Part shown: positions 7,538-15,600 of the stretch, piece after piece
Layout of the letters: every line of letters starts with the position of its first letter
How positions within the stretch are numbered: position 1 is the first letter of the stretch
Assembly: GCA_964228455.1 (NCBI GenBank)
Contig: CAXQZM010000001.1
Location: 1-23,406, forward strand
DNA length: 23,406 nucleotides
Direction: 5' to 3'
DNA from: CAXQZM01 sp964228455
Lineage (GTDB): Bacteria > Pseudomonadota > Alphaproteobacteria > UBA7985
Made by a program: the position numbers and the translations under genes
The notes under the pieces: model-generated
Database searches by the model: none
Seen by the model: the letters and a program-made list of their open reading frames with translations, nothing else
Told to the model about the DNA's origin: nothing

Positions 7538-8785
7538 ATGACGAACATCAGACCAGTCAAAGGAACCCGTGATATTTGGGGGGCCGATCAACGAAAACAT
7601 CGACATATTGTTGATACCGCGCGTGCTACCGCCGAACGTTATGGCTTCGAAGAAGTCACAACACCATGTTTCGAGCATGTAACTACCTTCGATCGCACCC
7701 TTGGTGAAACATCCGATGCTGTTATGAAGGAGATGTATCGCTTTGAAACACAAGGTGGCGATAAAATTGCTTTGCGGCCAGATAATACAGCAGGATTTGC
7801 ACGAGCATTTCTTTCGAATGGCTGGCAAGAGCGTCTTCCTGTCCGGGGCTTCTACGCGGGACCTCAATTTAGGCATGAGAGGCCTCAAGCGGGCCGTTAT
7901 AGACAATTTACACAAATCGGCATTGAATGCTTAGGCATTGCAAGCCCGATACAAGATGTAGAATGCATAGCATGTGGCGTGGAACTATTGGACACCCTCG
8001 GCTTGGACAATCTCAAAGTAGAACTTAACACGCTTGGGGATGAAGATAGCAGAAATGCTTACCGACATGCGCTTGTAGATTTTTTGTCGCCAATCCAAAG
8101 CCAACTATCCCCAGATAGCCAAACTAGGCTATCCAAAAACCCTCTGCGAATATTGGATTCCAAAGATCCTGACGATCAAGAAATATTGAGGGATGCCCCA
8201 ATTTTTGAGGAATACCTTAATCAAGAATCGAAGGAATTTTATGAAATAGTTAAATCGGGCTTAGATTCGCTCAAGATTCCTTTTATTCACAATGATCGTC
8301 TCGTTCGCGGTCTCGATTACTATAGTCATACCGTATTTGAAGTAAAATCAGATGGGTTAGGCTCACAATCAACCATTCTTGCAGGCGGTCGCTATGATGG
8401 GCTAATAAAACTTATGGGCGGACCTCCCACACCAGGGGTTGGCTGGGCAGCAGGCGTCGATAGGCTATCAATGTTAAGTGAAGATGACCCAGGTTTTTCC
8501 GTTGCAGCAGTAATAATGCCTATGGGCAACGAAGTAGTGGCACCAGCTCTGCATCTTGCCAAACGTCTTAGAAACGAAACTGGACTTCCAGTAACATTTG
8601 ATATGTCAGGAAATTTAAAGAAGCGTTTTGCTAGAGCTAATAAAATAGGTGCCAAATTAGCATGTGTTTTAGGCGAAGATGAGCTTTCTGCAGGTACAAT
8701 TACAATTAAACGCTTAGAAACTGGCACTCAAGAAACGGCAAGCCTCGAAACATTAAGTGATTTCATTAGGGGGGCTGTTTCATGA
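7538..8785 (+). CDS. hisS: Histidyl-tRNA synthetase
   Basis: HisS is a class II synthetase that charges tRNA-His. The class II core is intact. RPVKGTRDI lies at the N-terminus. Motif 2 with its loop is FRHERPQAGRYRQF (residues 111-124). The histidine-specific loop is VRGLDYYSHTVFEV with Arg257. Motif 3 contains GGRYDGL (283-289) and GVGWAAGVDRL. The anticodon-binding domain occupies about residues 320-415. The length of 415 is normal. In the histidine-binding strand, LRPDNTAG has Asp82 where many bacterial enzymes have Glu. No clear Shine-Dalgarno sequence precedes the ATG. The stop overlaps the prfA start as ATGA, so the two are probably translationally coupled. Confidence 0.97.
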   Translation: MTNIRPVKGTRDIWGADQRKHRHIVDTARATAERYGFEEVTTPCFEHVTTFDRTLGETSDAVMKEMYRFETQGGDKIALRPDNTAGFARAFLSNGWQERLPVRGFYAGPQFRHERPQAGRYRQFTQIGIECLGIASPIQDVECIACGVELLDTLGLDNLKVELNTLGDEDSRNAYRHALVDFLSPIQSQLSPDSQTRLSKNPLRILDSKDPDDQEILRDAPIFEEYLNQESKEFYEIVKSGLDSLKIPFIHNDRLVRGLDYYSHTVFEVKSDGLGSQSTILAGGRYDGLIKLMGGPPTPGVGWAAGVDRLSMLSEDDPGFSVAAVIMPMGNEVVAPALHLAKRLRNETGLPVTFDMSGNLKKRFARANKIGAKLACVLGEDELSAGTITIKRLETGTQETASLETLSDFIRGAVS

Positions 8786-9864
8786 ACTGGCTTGATAACC
8801 TTCCTAAGATGATTGATCGTCGCGCAGAATTAGAGTTATTGATCTCCAATCCTGACAAAGCTGGAACGCCTGAGTACATAAAGTGGAGCCAGGAGTATTC
8901 TGAACTAGGGCCGATTGTTGAAGCTATTACTTCTTATCAAGTGAAGAAACAGGCATTTGATGAAGCTGATGAAATAATAAATGATCCAAGCGCTGAGCCT
9001 GACATTAAAGAATTAGCCACAGAAGAGTACCATGAACTGAAAGCATTGCTGCCTAGAGAGGAAAAAGCTCTTCAAATCATGCTTCTACCGAGAGATGAAG
9101 CTGACTCAAAAAACGCAATAATGGAAATTCGGCCAGGTACCGGCGGAGATGAAGCAGGGCTTTTCGCACGTGACCTACTTGAAATGTATCAAAAGTATGC
9201 GGCGGTTCTCAGCTGGAAATTTGAAATTATTGAGCTTTCCGAGAACGACCTGGGTGGGGTGAAAGAAGCACAAGCACGCATCTCGGGGCAAAACGTATTT
9301 GCCAAACTAAAGTTTGAAGCAGGCACTCACAGGGTCCAACGCGTCCCAGAAACTGAAACTCAAGGCCGTGTACACACATCTGCAGCGACAGTTGCAGTGC
9401 TGCCAGAGGCTGAAGAAATAGATATAAAAATTGAAGAAAAAGACATTCGTATTGATACAATGCGCGCTTCAGGTGCTGGCGGCCAGCACGTCAACACAAC
9501 AGATTCGGCCGTACGAATTACGCACCTCCCAACCGGAATTGTTGTAACGCAAGCACAGAAATCTCAGCACCGAAATCGGGATGAGGCAATGCGGATTTTA
9601 CGTGCTAGGCTCTACGACCTTAAACGCTCACAAGCAGCTGCTGAGCGCGCTGCAGATCGCAAAAGCCAAGTGGGTTCAGGTGATCGGTCAGAGAGGATTA
9701 GGACCTATAACTACCCACAAGGGCGAGTATCTGACCATCGAATAAACCTAACCCTATACAAGTTAGACAAGGTAATGATAGGCGAATCCCTTGGAGAACT
9801 AGTTGACGCTTTAGTCGCTGCAGATGAAGCAGAACGACTTGCAGCAATAGGAAATGGAGAGTGA
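8782..9864 (+). CDS. prfA: Peptide chain release factor 1
   Basis: RF1 recognises UAG and UAA in the ribosomal A site and triggers peptide release. The universal GGQ motif is at residues 233-235 (GAGGQHVN). The stop-codon tripeptide is P-x-T, here Pro189-Glu190-Thr191 in the context VQRVPETETQGRVHTSA, which marks RF1 rather than RF2 (SPF). The length of 360 residues is typical and there is no sign of an RF2-type programmed frameshift. The ATG lies in the hisS stop (ATGA) and the TGA overlaps the prmC GTG (GTGA). The enzyme that methylates the GGQ glutamine is thus the next gene. Confidence 0.98.
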   Translation: MNWLDNLPKMIDRRAELELLISNPDKAGTPEYIKWSQEYSELGPIVEAITSYQVKKQAFDEADEIINDPSAEPDIKELATEEYHELKALLPREEKALQIMLLPRDEADSKNAIMEIRPGTGGDEAGLFARDLLEMYQKYAAVLSWKFEIIELSENDLGGVKEAQARISGQNVFAKLKFEAGTHRVQRVPETETQGRVHTSAATVAVLPEAEEIDIKIEEKDIRIDTMRASGAGGQHVNTTDSAVRITHLPTGIVVTQAQKSQHRNRDEAMRILRARLYDLKRSQAAAERAADRKSQVGSGDRSERIRTYNYPQGRVSDHRINLTLYKLDKVMIGESLGELVDALVAADEAERLAAIGNGE

Positions 9865-10709
9865 TATCTATTTCCGCGGCACTTGACCAAGCTGTCGCGC
9901 GACTTGAGGCTGTCAAGCTTCCTGAGGCTAGATTAGACGCAAAGTATCTCATGGCAGAAGTGCTAAATCGAGAGCACGTGGGTATTACATTAATTGGCGA
10001 TGAACAGCTTTCTACAGATCAACTAATTGCATTCCACGACTTAGTTGATCGACGGGCTGAGCGAGAGCCTGTTTCAAAAATTATTCAGCGTCGCGCCTTT
10101 TACGGGCAAGACTTCATAGTGAGCACCGGCACCCTCGATCCAAGAGCTGACTCAGAATCTTTGATCGACTTAGCGTTATCTCTACCAGCTGCCGACACCA
10201 TTCTGGATCTTGGAACCGGTACGGGCTGCCTTCTCTTAACCTATCTACGTCACCGACCAAACGCGCGCGGATGCGGCACTGACATGTCTCGGGAAGCTAT
10301 CGCGGTTGCGAAAGATAATGCCCAATCGTTAGGATTGACCAAACGCAGCGAATTACTTCTAGGGTCTTGGATTGAGCCTCTAAATGAGGGCACCACTTTT
10401 GATCTGATTATTTCAAACCCGCCTTACATTCGTGATGACGAGTATAATATCCTCCAACCTGAGGTCCAAAAATGGGACCCGCCACTGGCTCTTTTTGCAG
10501 GGAAGGATGGACTTAATGCCTATCGAGAGATTTTTTCGAATATTAAGAAAGTCTGCAAAACGCAGAGTCACTTATGCTTAGAAATCGGTATCGGTCAGGG
10601 CGAAGAAGTGAGAAAATTAGCAAACCGAGGTGGTTGGGAGTTCATCAAAAGTAAAAATGATTTGGGAGGAATTGAACGGGCGCTTGCCTTTCGATTAGAT
10701 CAAAGCTAA
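9861..10709 (+). CDS. prmC: Release factor glutamine methyltransferase
   Basis: PrmC N5-methylates the glutamine of the GGQ motif in RF1 and RF2 using S-adenosylmethionine, which raises termination efficiency. The Rossmann methyltransferase motif LDLGTGTGCLLL starts near residue 115. The catalytic NPPY that holds the substrate glutamine is at residues 186-189, followed by the YREI helix. The N-terminal helical substrate-binding domain is present. The conserved PRxDTE-type loop reads PRADSES. The length of 282 is normal. The start is a GTG overlapping the prfA stop as GTGA, with GGAGAG-like purines just upstream in prfA. The prfA-prmC pair is widely conserved. Confidence 0.95.
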   Translation: MISISAALDQAVARLEAVKLPEARLDAKYLMAEVLNREHVGITLIGDEQLSTDQLIAFHDLVDRRAEREPVSKIIQRRAFYGQDFIVSTGTLDPRADSESLIDLALSLPAADTILDLGTGTGCLLLTYLRHRPNARGCGTDMSREAIAVAKDNAQSLGLTKRSELLLGSWIEPLNEGTTFDLIISNPPYIRDDEYNILQPEVQKWDPPLALFAGKDGLNAYREIFSNIKKVCKTQSHLCLEIGIGQGEEVRKLANRGGWEFIKSKNDLGGIERALAFRLDQS

Positions 10710-10770
10710 TAACCTATTGTCGCAGTTGTAACAGTGGCCTATCCCCGAACACACGTAACGTTCATTTACC

Positions 10771-10788
10771 AAGCCTGCACGCAGGTTT
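10771..10788. repeat. Small stem-loop between prmC and the DUF4167 gene
   Basis: AAGCCTG and CAGGTTT can pair (seven bp with one G-U) around a CACG loop. No T tract of useful length follows, so I do not call it an intrinsic terminator. It ends about 20 nt before the DUF4167 ATG and could be a leader structure or chance. Confidence 0.3.
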
Positions 10789-10809
10789 GAAACAACTTCA
10801 GGAACTCTC

Positions 10810-11271
10810 ATGGCTCAACAAAACCGGAGTCGTCGCCCACGCGGCCGCAACAATAATCAGAACCGGCAAAAGTTTATCAACAAGAACCAAGCCTTTGATT
10901 CTAGCGGACCACAAGGCCGCGTTAGAGGGAATGCCCAACAAGTTTATGAAAAATATCAAGCTTTGGCGCGCGACGCTCAAGCCGCTAATGAGCACACTCT
11001 CGCAGAAGCCCACTTCCAACACGCGGAGCACTACTTGCGGCTTTATAACGAAATGCTCGAGCAAATCGAAGTGCAAAGAGCAGAAAAAGCAAAACGTGAC
11101 GAAGAGCGAGCGGTGGAGCGGGGTACTAGGGAGCAAGAATCATCAGAAAGCGCTGCTTCCACAGAAAACACAGTTACCGGCCAGGCAGAGGTTTTAGATC
11201 TCGGAGCATCTCCTCAACCGAGCGTTGTGAGCTCCGATGAGAAGCCTATTTCCGAAGAGAGTGCCGCATAA
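10810..11271 (+). CDS. DUF4167 domain-containing protein
   Basis: This is a 153-residue protein with a strongly basic, Arg/Asn-rich beginning (RSRRPRGRNNNQNRQK) followed by the DUF4167 core around residues 35-85. The core includes GPQGRVRGNAQQVYEKYQAL and AEAHFQHAEHYLRLYNEM. The rest, from about residue 85, is a charged low-complexity tail. DUF4167 is an alphaproteobacterial family without known function; the basic N-terminus suggests nucleic-acid binding, which is inference. The position right after prfA-prmC is the usual one. AGGA (10800-10803) lies six nt before the ATG. The 100-nt spacer after prmC could hold its own promoter. glnE begins ten nt downstream. Confidence 0.88.
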   Translation: MAQQNRSRRPRGRNNNQNRQKFINKNQAFDSSGPQGRVRGNAQQVYEKYQALARDAQAANEHTLAEAHFQHAEHYLRLYNEMLEQIEVQRAEKAKRDEERAVERGTREQESSESAASTENTVTGQAEVLDLGASPQPSVVSSDEKPISEESAA

Positions 11272-11281
11272 CTAAACTTGA

Positions 11282-13771
11282 ATGGCTGGTCTTGAATACC
11301 TTCATCGCCACTTAAATGACCCAAACCCTGCACGGTTGGCATTTTTACAGCAGAAGCAGAGGGAACAGCAAGACTATATCCTTGACCTAAAAAACGGTAC
11401 CAACCCAACTACCCAAGGAAAGAAATGGGCACAATTTGCCGAAGCACAAATTGATAATGCCTTAACAACAGCCTGGCACACATGTCGCCAAGCTCATAGG
11501 TTCATAAAAAGCCATGAATTTGATCCAATACCTGGAATGTTCATTCTTGGCCTCGGCAAATTAGGTGGCAATGACCTTAACTTTTCTTCCGATATAGATA
11601 TCGTCGCATTCTATGATCCAAAAATTCTGCCTATCCCCGAGACTGCAGGTCGAACCCATATATGCGCAGAGGTTTTGCGTGACTTGATAAGACTGATTGA
11701 TGGACACAAGTCGGGGGCCTTCGCTTGGCGCACTGATTGGCGTTTGAGACCCGATCCTAGCGTGACAGACTTAGCTATGTCTACTGACGCAGGTATCGAT
11801 TATTTCTACTTCCAATCAGCTCCATGGCGTCGATTAGCACTGGTGAAAGCGAGAGTAATTGCCGGGGATAAAAAAGCAGGTGAGGCATTTCTTGAAAATC
11901 TACATGCATTTATATGGCGCCGCCATCTTGATTTCTCAATGGTTCAAGAAATTGCTGGTTTAAAATCACGAATACATCTTGAACACCCAGAACTAGCAAA
12001 TTCTAGGCGAGTTTCTCATAACCTTAAGGTACAGGATCGGTTTAATTTGAAACTTGGAAGGGGCGGGATTCGTGATGTTGAATTTGTTGCAAATGCATTG
12101 CAACTGCTTTGGGGAGGTCGATACGCTAGCTTGCAACAACCACACACTCAAACTGCATTGCAGGAACTTGAGAACCTTGGCTTTCTCAAAAACGCTAAAA
12201 ATTTAAACGTTGCATATAGTAGAATGCGAACGTGGGAAAACACAGTTCAGGCTTATGAAGACCGACAGACCCATCTAATGCCCAAAACAGAAGCTGCTCA
12301 AGATTGGATATCTCAAGTGTGTGGAGTCAACTTTTCTGAACTAAATGACGAATTAGCTCATCATCGAATGGCAGTTGCGCAAGCTTTTGACTCCCTTTTT
12401 GAGCACGTTTCCCCGACTCCCAGTTTACCAAACTTGAGGCATATTAAACCATTAGATCTAGAATTAAACGAACGCAACGCGATGGGTCTTGGAAGCTTGC
12501 TAGAAGTCCTTGATCAGGTCTTGTCAGAGCGCTCTAATGTTGAAGCAGATAGGCTGAAGCTTATGCATTGGTTGACAAGATTAAAAGGGAAAAATGCTTA
12601 CCTTGCCGCACTTCAAGACACACCGTCTCTGGCAGCACTAGCATTCAGAAGCATTCTAGATAGCCCTCTTGTTGCCTCTTTAGTTAGCCAGACACCACTC
12701 GTGATAGATAGCTTATTTGCTCATAGTGATTTGATAACTAATTTGAACGTCCAAAAACTAATTCGCCGGGGCCAACTGCAAGTTAACGCGGCTCCGATGG
12801 GTGAGTATCGGTTGGGCGCATTACGCACCTGGATAAACGAAAGTCTATATCTAACATACTTAAGCACTTTGAGCGGCGAGTTAGAAGTGCTGCACGGAAA
12901 CATAATTTTAGGGCAGTTGGCAGAGGGTGCATTAGACCTCTGTGCCAAGGTTGTGGCAGAAGATCTGTCAATATCTCACTTACCATTTACTATAGTTGCC
13001 ATGGGGCGTTTAGGGCTTGAGCATATGGCGCCAGGGTCTGATCTCGACTTAATTTTTGTTTTGGATGAAAATATAGATTTAGCCGAAGGGAATCAGGCCG
13101 TTGCGCGTTTTATGACGGCAGTAAATGCTCGTATGGCAGAGGGTCGCGTTTATGAAATTGATACTCGCTTGCGGCCATCCGGGGCATCTGGACCTCCAAC
13201 TTTATCCTTCAACACTTTCGCCGAACATCAGTTGACCAGAGCAAAAACATGGGAGCACTTAGCTCTCACATTTATGCGACCACTTAATGGGGTTTATCAC
13301 AGCTGCACGCCTCAGCGGCAACGATTGCTAACCCTCAAACATGAAATATTGAGTCGTAAGCGCAACCTTCCGCAGTGCCTTAAAGATATCAGAGTCATGT
13401 TACGGCGTTTACAAGAACAGCGCATTGATCAGGACGGGGAAGCTGTGGGTGAGGTTAAACTAGCAGCTGGAGGCACGATGGAGCTAGAATACTTGTGCGC
13501 AGCGCAAATTTTAACAAGACCAGACCTGACTGGTCATAGTCAGGCTTTGGCAGACTTAAATCTTAAAGAAACTGCAAATATTCAATCCTCTGCCCTAGCC
13601 TATCAACGGCTTCTGGGGGCCGAATGGGAGCAAAAACATCCAACGCTTGCCCACAGGTTTAGAGAAACCCAGACCCATGTTCGCAAACTTATGTTGAAAA
13701 TTCTCGGAGATCCTAGTGGATATCCAAGCGCTGCAGAATGGGAAGAAAAGCAAGTTGATTGGAGCAATTAG
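11282..13771 (+). CDS. glnE: Glutamine synthetase adenylyltransferase/deadenylylase, short N-terminus
   Basis: GlnE is the bifunctional enzyme that adenylylates and deadenylylates glutamine synthetase in response to PII and glutamine. Both nucleotidyltransferase sites are present. The N-terminal site is LGKLGGNDLNFSSDIDIV with Asp104 and Asp106; the C-terminal site is MGRLGLEHMAPGSDLDLIF with Asp587 and Asp589. RLRPSG in the second half is also conserved. The protein is 829 residues against about 946 in E. coli, whose equivalent aspartates are near 173/175 and 701/703. About 70 residues are therefore missing before the first site and about 45 between the sites. A TGA lies in frame immediately before the ATG, so the frame cannot extend upstream. 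No Shine-Dalgarno sequence is visible. Both active sites look intact, so it is probably functional. Confidence 0.94.
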   Translation: MAGLEYLHRHLNDPNPARLAFLQQKQREQQDYILDLKNGTNPTTQGKKWAQFAEAQIDNALTTAWHTCRQAHRFIKSHEFDPIPGMFILGLGKLGGNDLNFSSDIDIVAFYDPKILPIPETAGRTHICAEVLRDLIRLIDGHKSGAFAWRTDWRLRPDPSVTDLAMSTDAGIDYFYFQSAPWRRLALVKARVIAGDKKAGEAFLENLHAFIWRRHLDFSMVQEIAGLKSRIHLEHPELANSRRVSHNLKVQDRFNLKLGRGGIRDVEFVANALQLLWGGRYASLQQPHTQTALQELENLGFLKNAKNLNVAYSRMRTWENTVQAYEDRQTHLMPKTEAAQDWISQVCGVNFSELNDELAHHRMAVAQAFDSLFEHVSPTPSLPNLRHIKPLDLELNERNAMGLGSLLEVLDQVLSERSNVEADRLKLMHWLTRLKGKNAYLAALQDTPSLAALAFRSILDSPLVASLVSQTPLVIDSLFAHSDLITNLNVQKLIRRGQLQVNAAPMGEYRLGALRTWINESLYLTYLSTLSGELEVLHGNIILGQLAEGALDLCAKVVAEDLSISHLPFTIVAMGRLGLEHMAPGSDLDLIFVLDENIDLAEGNQAVARFMTAVNARMAEGRVYEIDTRLRPSGASGPPTLSFNTFAEHQLTRAKTWEHLALTFMRPLNGVYHSCTPQRQRLLTLKHEILSRKRNLPQCLKDIRVMLRRLQEQRIDQDGEAVGEVKLAAGGTMELEYLCAAQILTRPDLTGHSQALADLNLKETANIQSSALAYQRLLGAEWEQKHPTLAHRFRETQTHVRKLMLKILGDPSGYPSAAEWEEKQVDWSN

Positions 13772-13804
13772 CAAAGAAACGAATATAATGCTCGCATTAG
13801 CTAA
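13768..13804. repeat. Nested inverted repeat after glnE
   Basis: An outer pair TTAGC/GCTAA (13768-13772 and 13800-13804) encloses a perfect inner palindrome, TAATGC-TC-GCATTA (13786-13799). It overlaps the glnE stop, in the 78-nt gap between two convergent genes, where a terminator is expected. It lacks a T tract and GC-rich stem, so its role is unclear. Confidence 0.3.
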
Positions 13805-13849
13805 ACCTGCTGCCAACCTTTGAGCAAATACTTTCAGAGATTAAATTCT

Positions 13850-15592
13850 CTAAAATCCGATTGGTAACGGCCTTCCATTTATGGTGGGAAAACCATCCTG
13901 CTGAAAGCCAAAAGAAAAAAATTCTCGACCCTCTTCATCACGCTCAGCAAAACTAGCTATAGTTGCAAGGCCTACAGATCCGAGGGTTAACAGTTGCGCC
14001 AGGTTCCGCTCTGGAACACGAGCAGATCTCTGCATAGCAACAATGAGACCCCGCAAATCATCTATGGTTAAATTCAAATCGCCCGTGGCCAGTAATGATG
14101 CGCCTGGCGAAAAAGTTAGGATCCCGCCCAATTGAGCATTCACAAGGTCAGATTCATAGTGCGTTCCATCAAGACTCAGACTAAGAACGGGCGCGTCAGC
14201 TAGGTCTATTGGGAAGCCACTAGTATCAAAAAACAAGCTTGCTAGACCGACCCAAACTTCACTCGGCAGCGCGGTAATGCTTACGACCATGCCTAACTCT
14301 TGTGGGAGCCCTGGACTAAACAAATTAGACCATGCCGGCTCATATGCCTGGGTCAAAAGGGGGTAATCTATACCCATGCTTCCTATATTCACGATGAGCT
14401 CAACATTTTTTGAGTTCGGTGTCATAACAAATGGGCTGAGTATCTTAAGACTAGCGCCAGCTTCTGCTAACTCAAAAAATCCTGGCTCATCTAAACTTTC
14501 AACGCGAAAATTTGATACGCCGCCATTTATGCTAATGGCTCGGAGGTTTCCGAGAAGCTGGCCCAACAAGGCCGATTGTGAACGATCTTTTGCAAATAAG
14601 AGCCCAGCAGTATCGTTTTTTGTTAGACCTTCAATTTGAAAGTCGAACACACCGCTATCTACTCTAGCCAAGAATTTAGCATCTGGGGAATCAATACTAA
14701 TACCATCTGCCTCTATAGAAAAAAACATGGACTGGTAACCATCTGAGTCTAATGCAACGTTACCTTGGACAACCGCCTGCTCCAAAGTTGTATGTGCAAT
14801 AGTCTCTCTCGGTCCTTGATCTCGGAGCGCCATCCAGCGGGTAGACAGATTGCTAAGCGTTAATTCTAGGTCTAACCCACTTAGGTCTTGCGGCGGACTT
14901 CGATCTTTCCCAATCGCATTCTTCCCCTCTTGGCCAGAGTCTACCAAACCCGCGAATAACTTGTTTGTGAGGACAAGAAGATCACCCCCATTCGCTTCTG
15001 AGTTAGATAGCCTTAAGCTCAGCGTGAAATTGTCAATTGACTCCTTAAAGTCAGCCACGTCCTGCATGTCCGCGGAAAAACCGTTCACGATAAGGTCAAG
15101 AGTTGGAAAGCCATTTTTACTGGTCAGGCTCATATTCAAGTCTTTAATAAGAAACTGCCCCGATGGATGCTGATAAGTTAAATCAGCTAACCCAAACTGT
15201 AGCATTTCAAATCCGTTATTTGCTCTAGAATAGAGCCCACTGAACACTATTGGGCGAAATGAGAGAATAGCACCATCCAACATTTCTGAGGTCGTTTGAA
15301 TATCGGTAATCCGAACTTCAGTTAAGTCCGAATCTCTCTCTCGTAAGTCGATCGTTAGACTGGGCAGAATTGCTGGACGCGCGGGTAATCTTGGATTTAA
15401 AACTTGGGCAATAAATCCTGCGGAAGTTTGGCTCAGAGAGATCTCGTCATAGGAAATTTCACGTAATACCAGCAGTGGATTTTGTGAAGATAGCAAGCTT
15501 TCTACGATAACTAATGCTTCACTTTCGTCCAATTCAGCGCGTGCAAAAGAGGAAAAAATTAAGAAGCTTATTGAAAGCAGCCGACAGAACAT
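13850..15592 (-). CDS. Exported protein of unknown function, directly downstream of gyrB
   Basis: I do not recognise this 580-residue protein. It has a plausible Sec signal peptide: Arg4, a hydrophobic stretch about 5-16, and an A-R-A cleavage site before Glu20. No further membrane segment is evident, so it is probably periplasmic. The mature part is acidic and rich in alternating hydrophobic/polar strands and short phrases such as FDFQIEGL and LNLTIDDLRG, suggesting an extended beta structure. The ending FSFGFQQDGFPTINGRPLPI resembles the tail of DUF945/DUF2125-type or AsmA-like envelope proteins; this is only a resemblance. The start is eight nt after the gyrB stop with no strong Shine-Dalgarno sequence, so expression probably depends on gyrB transcription. 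Confidence 0.75.
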   Translation of the reverse strand: MFCRLLSISFLIFSSFARAELDESEALVIVESLLSSQNPLLVLREISYDEISLSQTSAGFIAQVLNPRLPARPAILPSLTIDLRERDSDLTEVRITDIQTTSEMLDGAILSFRPIVFSGLYSRANNGFEMLQFGLADLTYQHPSGQFLIKDLNMSLTSKNGFPTLDLIVNGFSADMQDVADFKESIDNFTLSLRLSNSEANGGDLLVLTNKLFAGLVDSGQEGKNAIGKDRSPPQDLSGLDLELTLSNLSTRWMALRDQGPRETIAHTTLEQAVVQGNVALDSDGYQSMFFSIEADGISIDSPDAKFLARVDSGVFDFQIEGLTKNDTAGLLFAKDRSQSALLGQLLGNLRAISINGGVSNFRVESLDEPGFFELAEAGASLKILSPFVMTPNSKNVELIVNIGSMGIDYPLLTQAYEPAWSNLFSPGLPQELGMVVSITALPSEVWVGLASLFFDTSGFPIDLADAPVLSLSLDGTHYESDLVNAQLGGILTFSPGASLLATGDLNLTIDDLRGLIVAMQRSARVPERNLAQLLTLGSVGLATIASFAERDEEGREFFSFGFQQDGFPTINGRPLPIGF

Positions 15593-15600
15593 TCTGGGTC

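Noticed and set aside
7813..7832. HisS has Asp82 in LRPDNTAG where many bacterial enzymes have Glu, as if an active-site change or a HisZ paralogue
   Set aside because: Asp is found at this place in eukaryotic HisRS (LRYDLT). All synthetase motifs and the anticodon domain are intact, and the location between COQ9 and prfA does not suggest hisZ.
7502..7915. 137-codon minus-strand frame opposite the start of hisS
   Set aside because: It is a shadow of hisS: no ribosome binding site, no recognisable family, and it covers well-conserved hisS codons.
10787..11197. 136-codon frame in another phase over the DUF4167 gene, plus a 112-codon minus-strand frame
   Set aside because: The DUF4167 frame has the conserved domain and a good Shine-Dalgarno sequence. 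The others show no family features.
13836..13851. AGAGA-TTAAAT-TCTCT hairpin just after the exported protein gene, as a possible terminator
   Set aside because: It has only five AT/GC-mixed pairs and no T tract on either strand.
14376..15173. Two plus-strand frames (87 and 107 codons) opposite the exported protein gene
   Set aside because: They have no ribosome binding sites or domains, and the minus-strand frame with its signal peptide is continuous over 580 codons.
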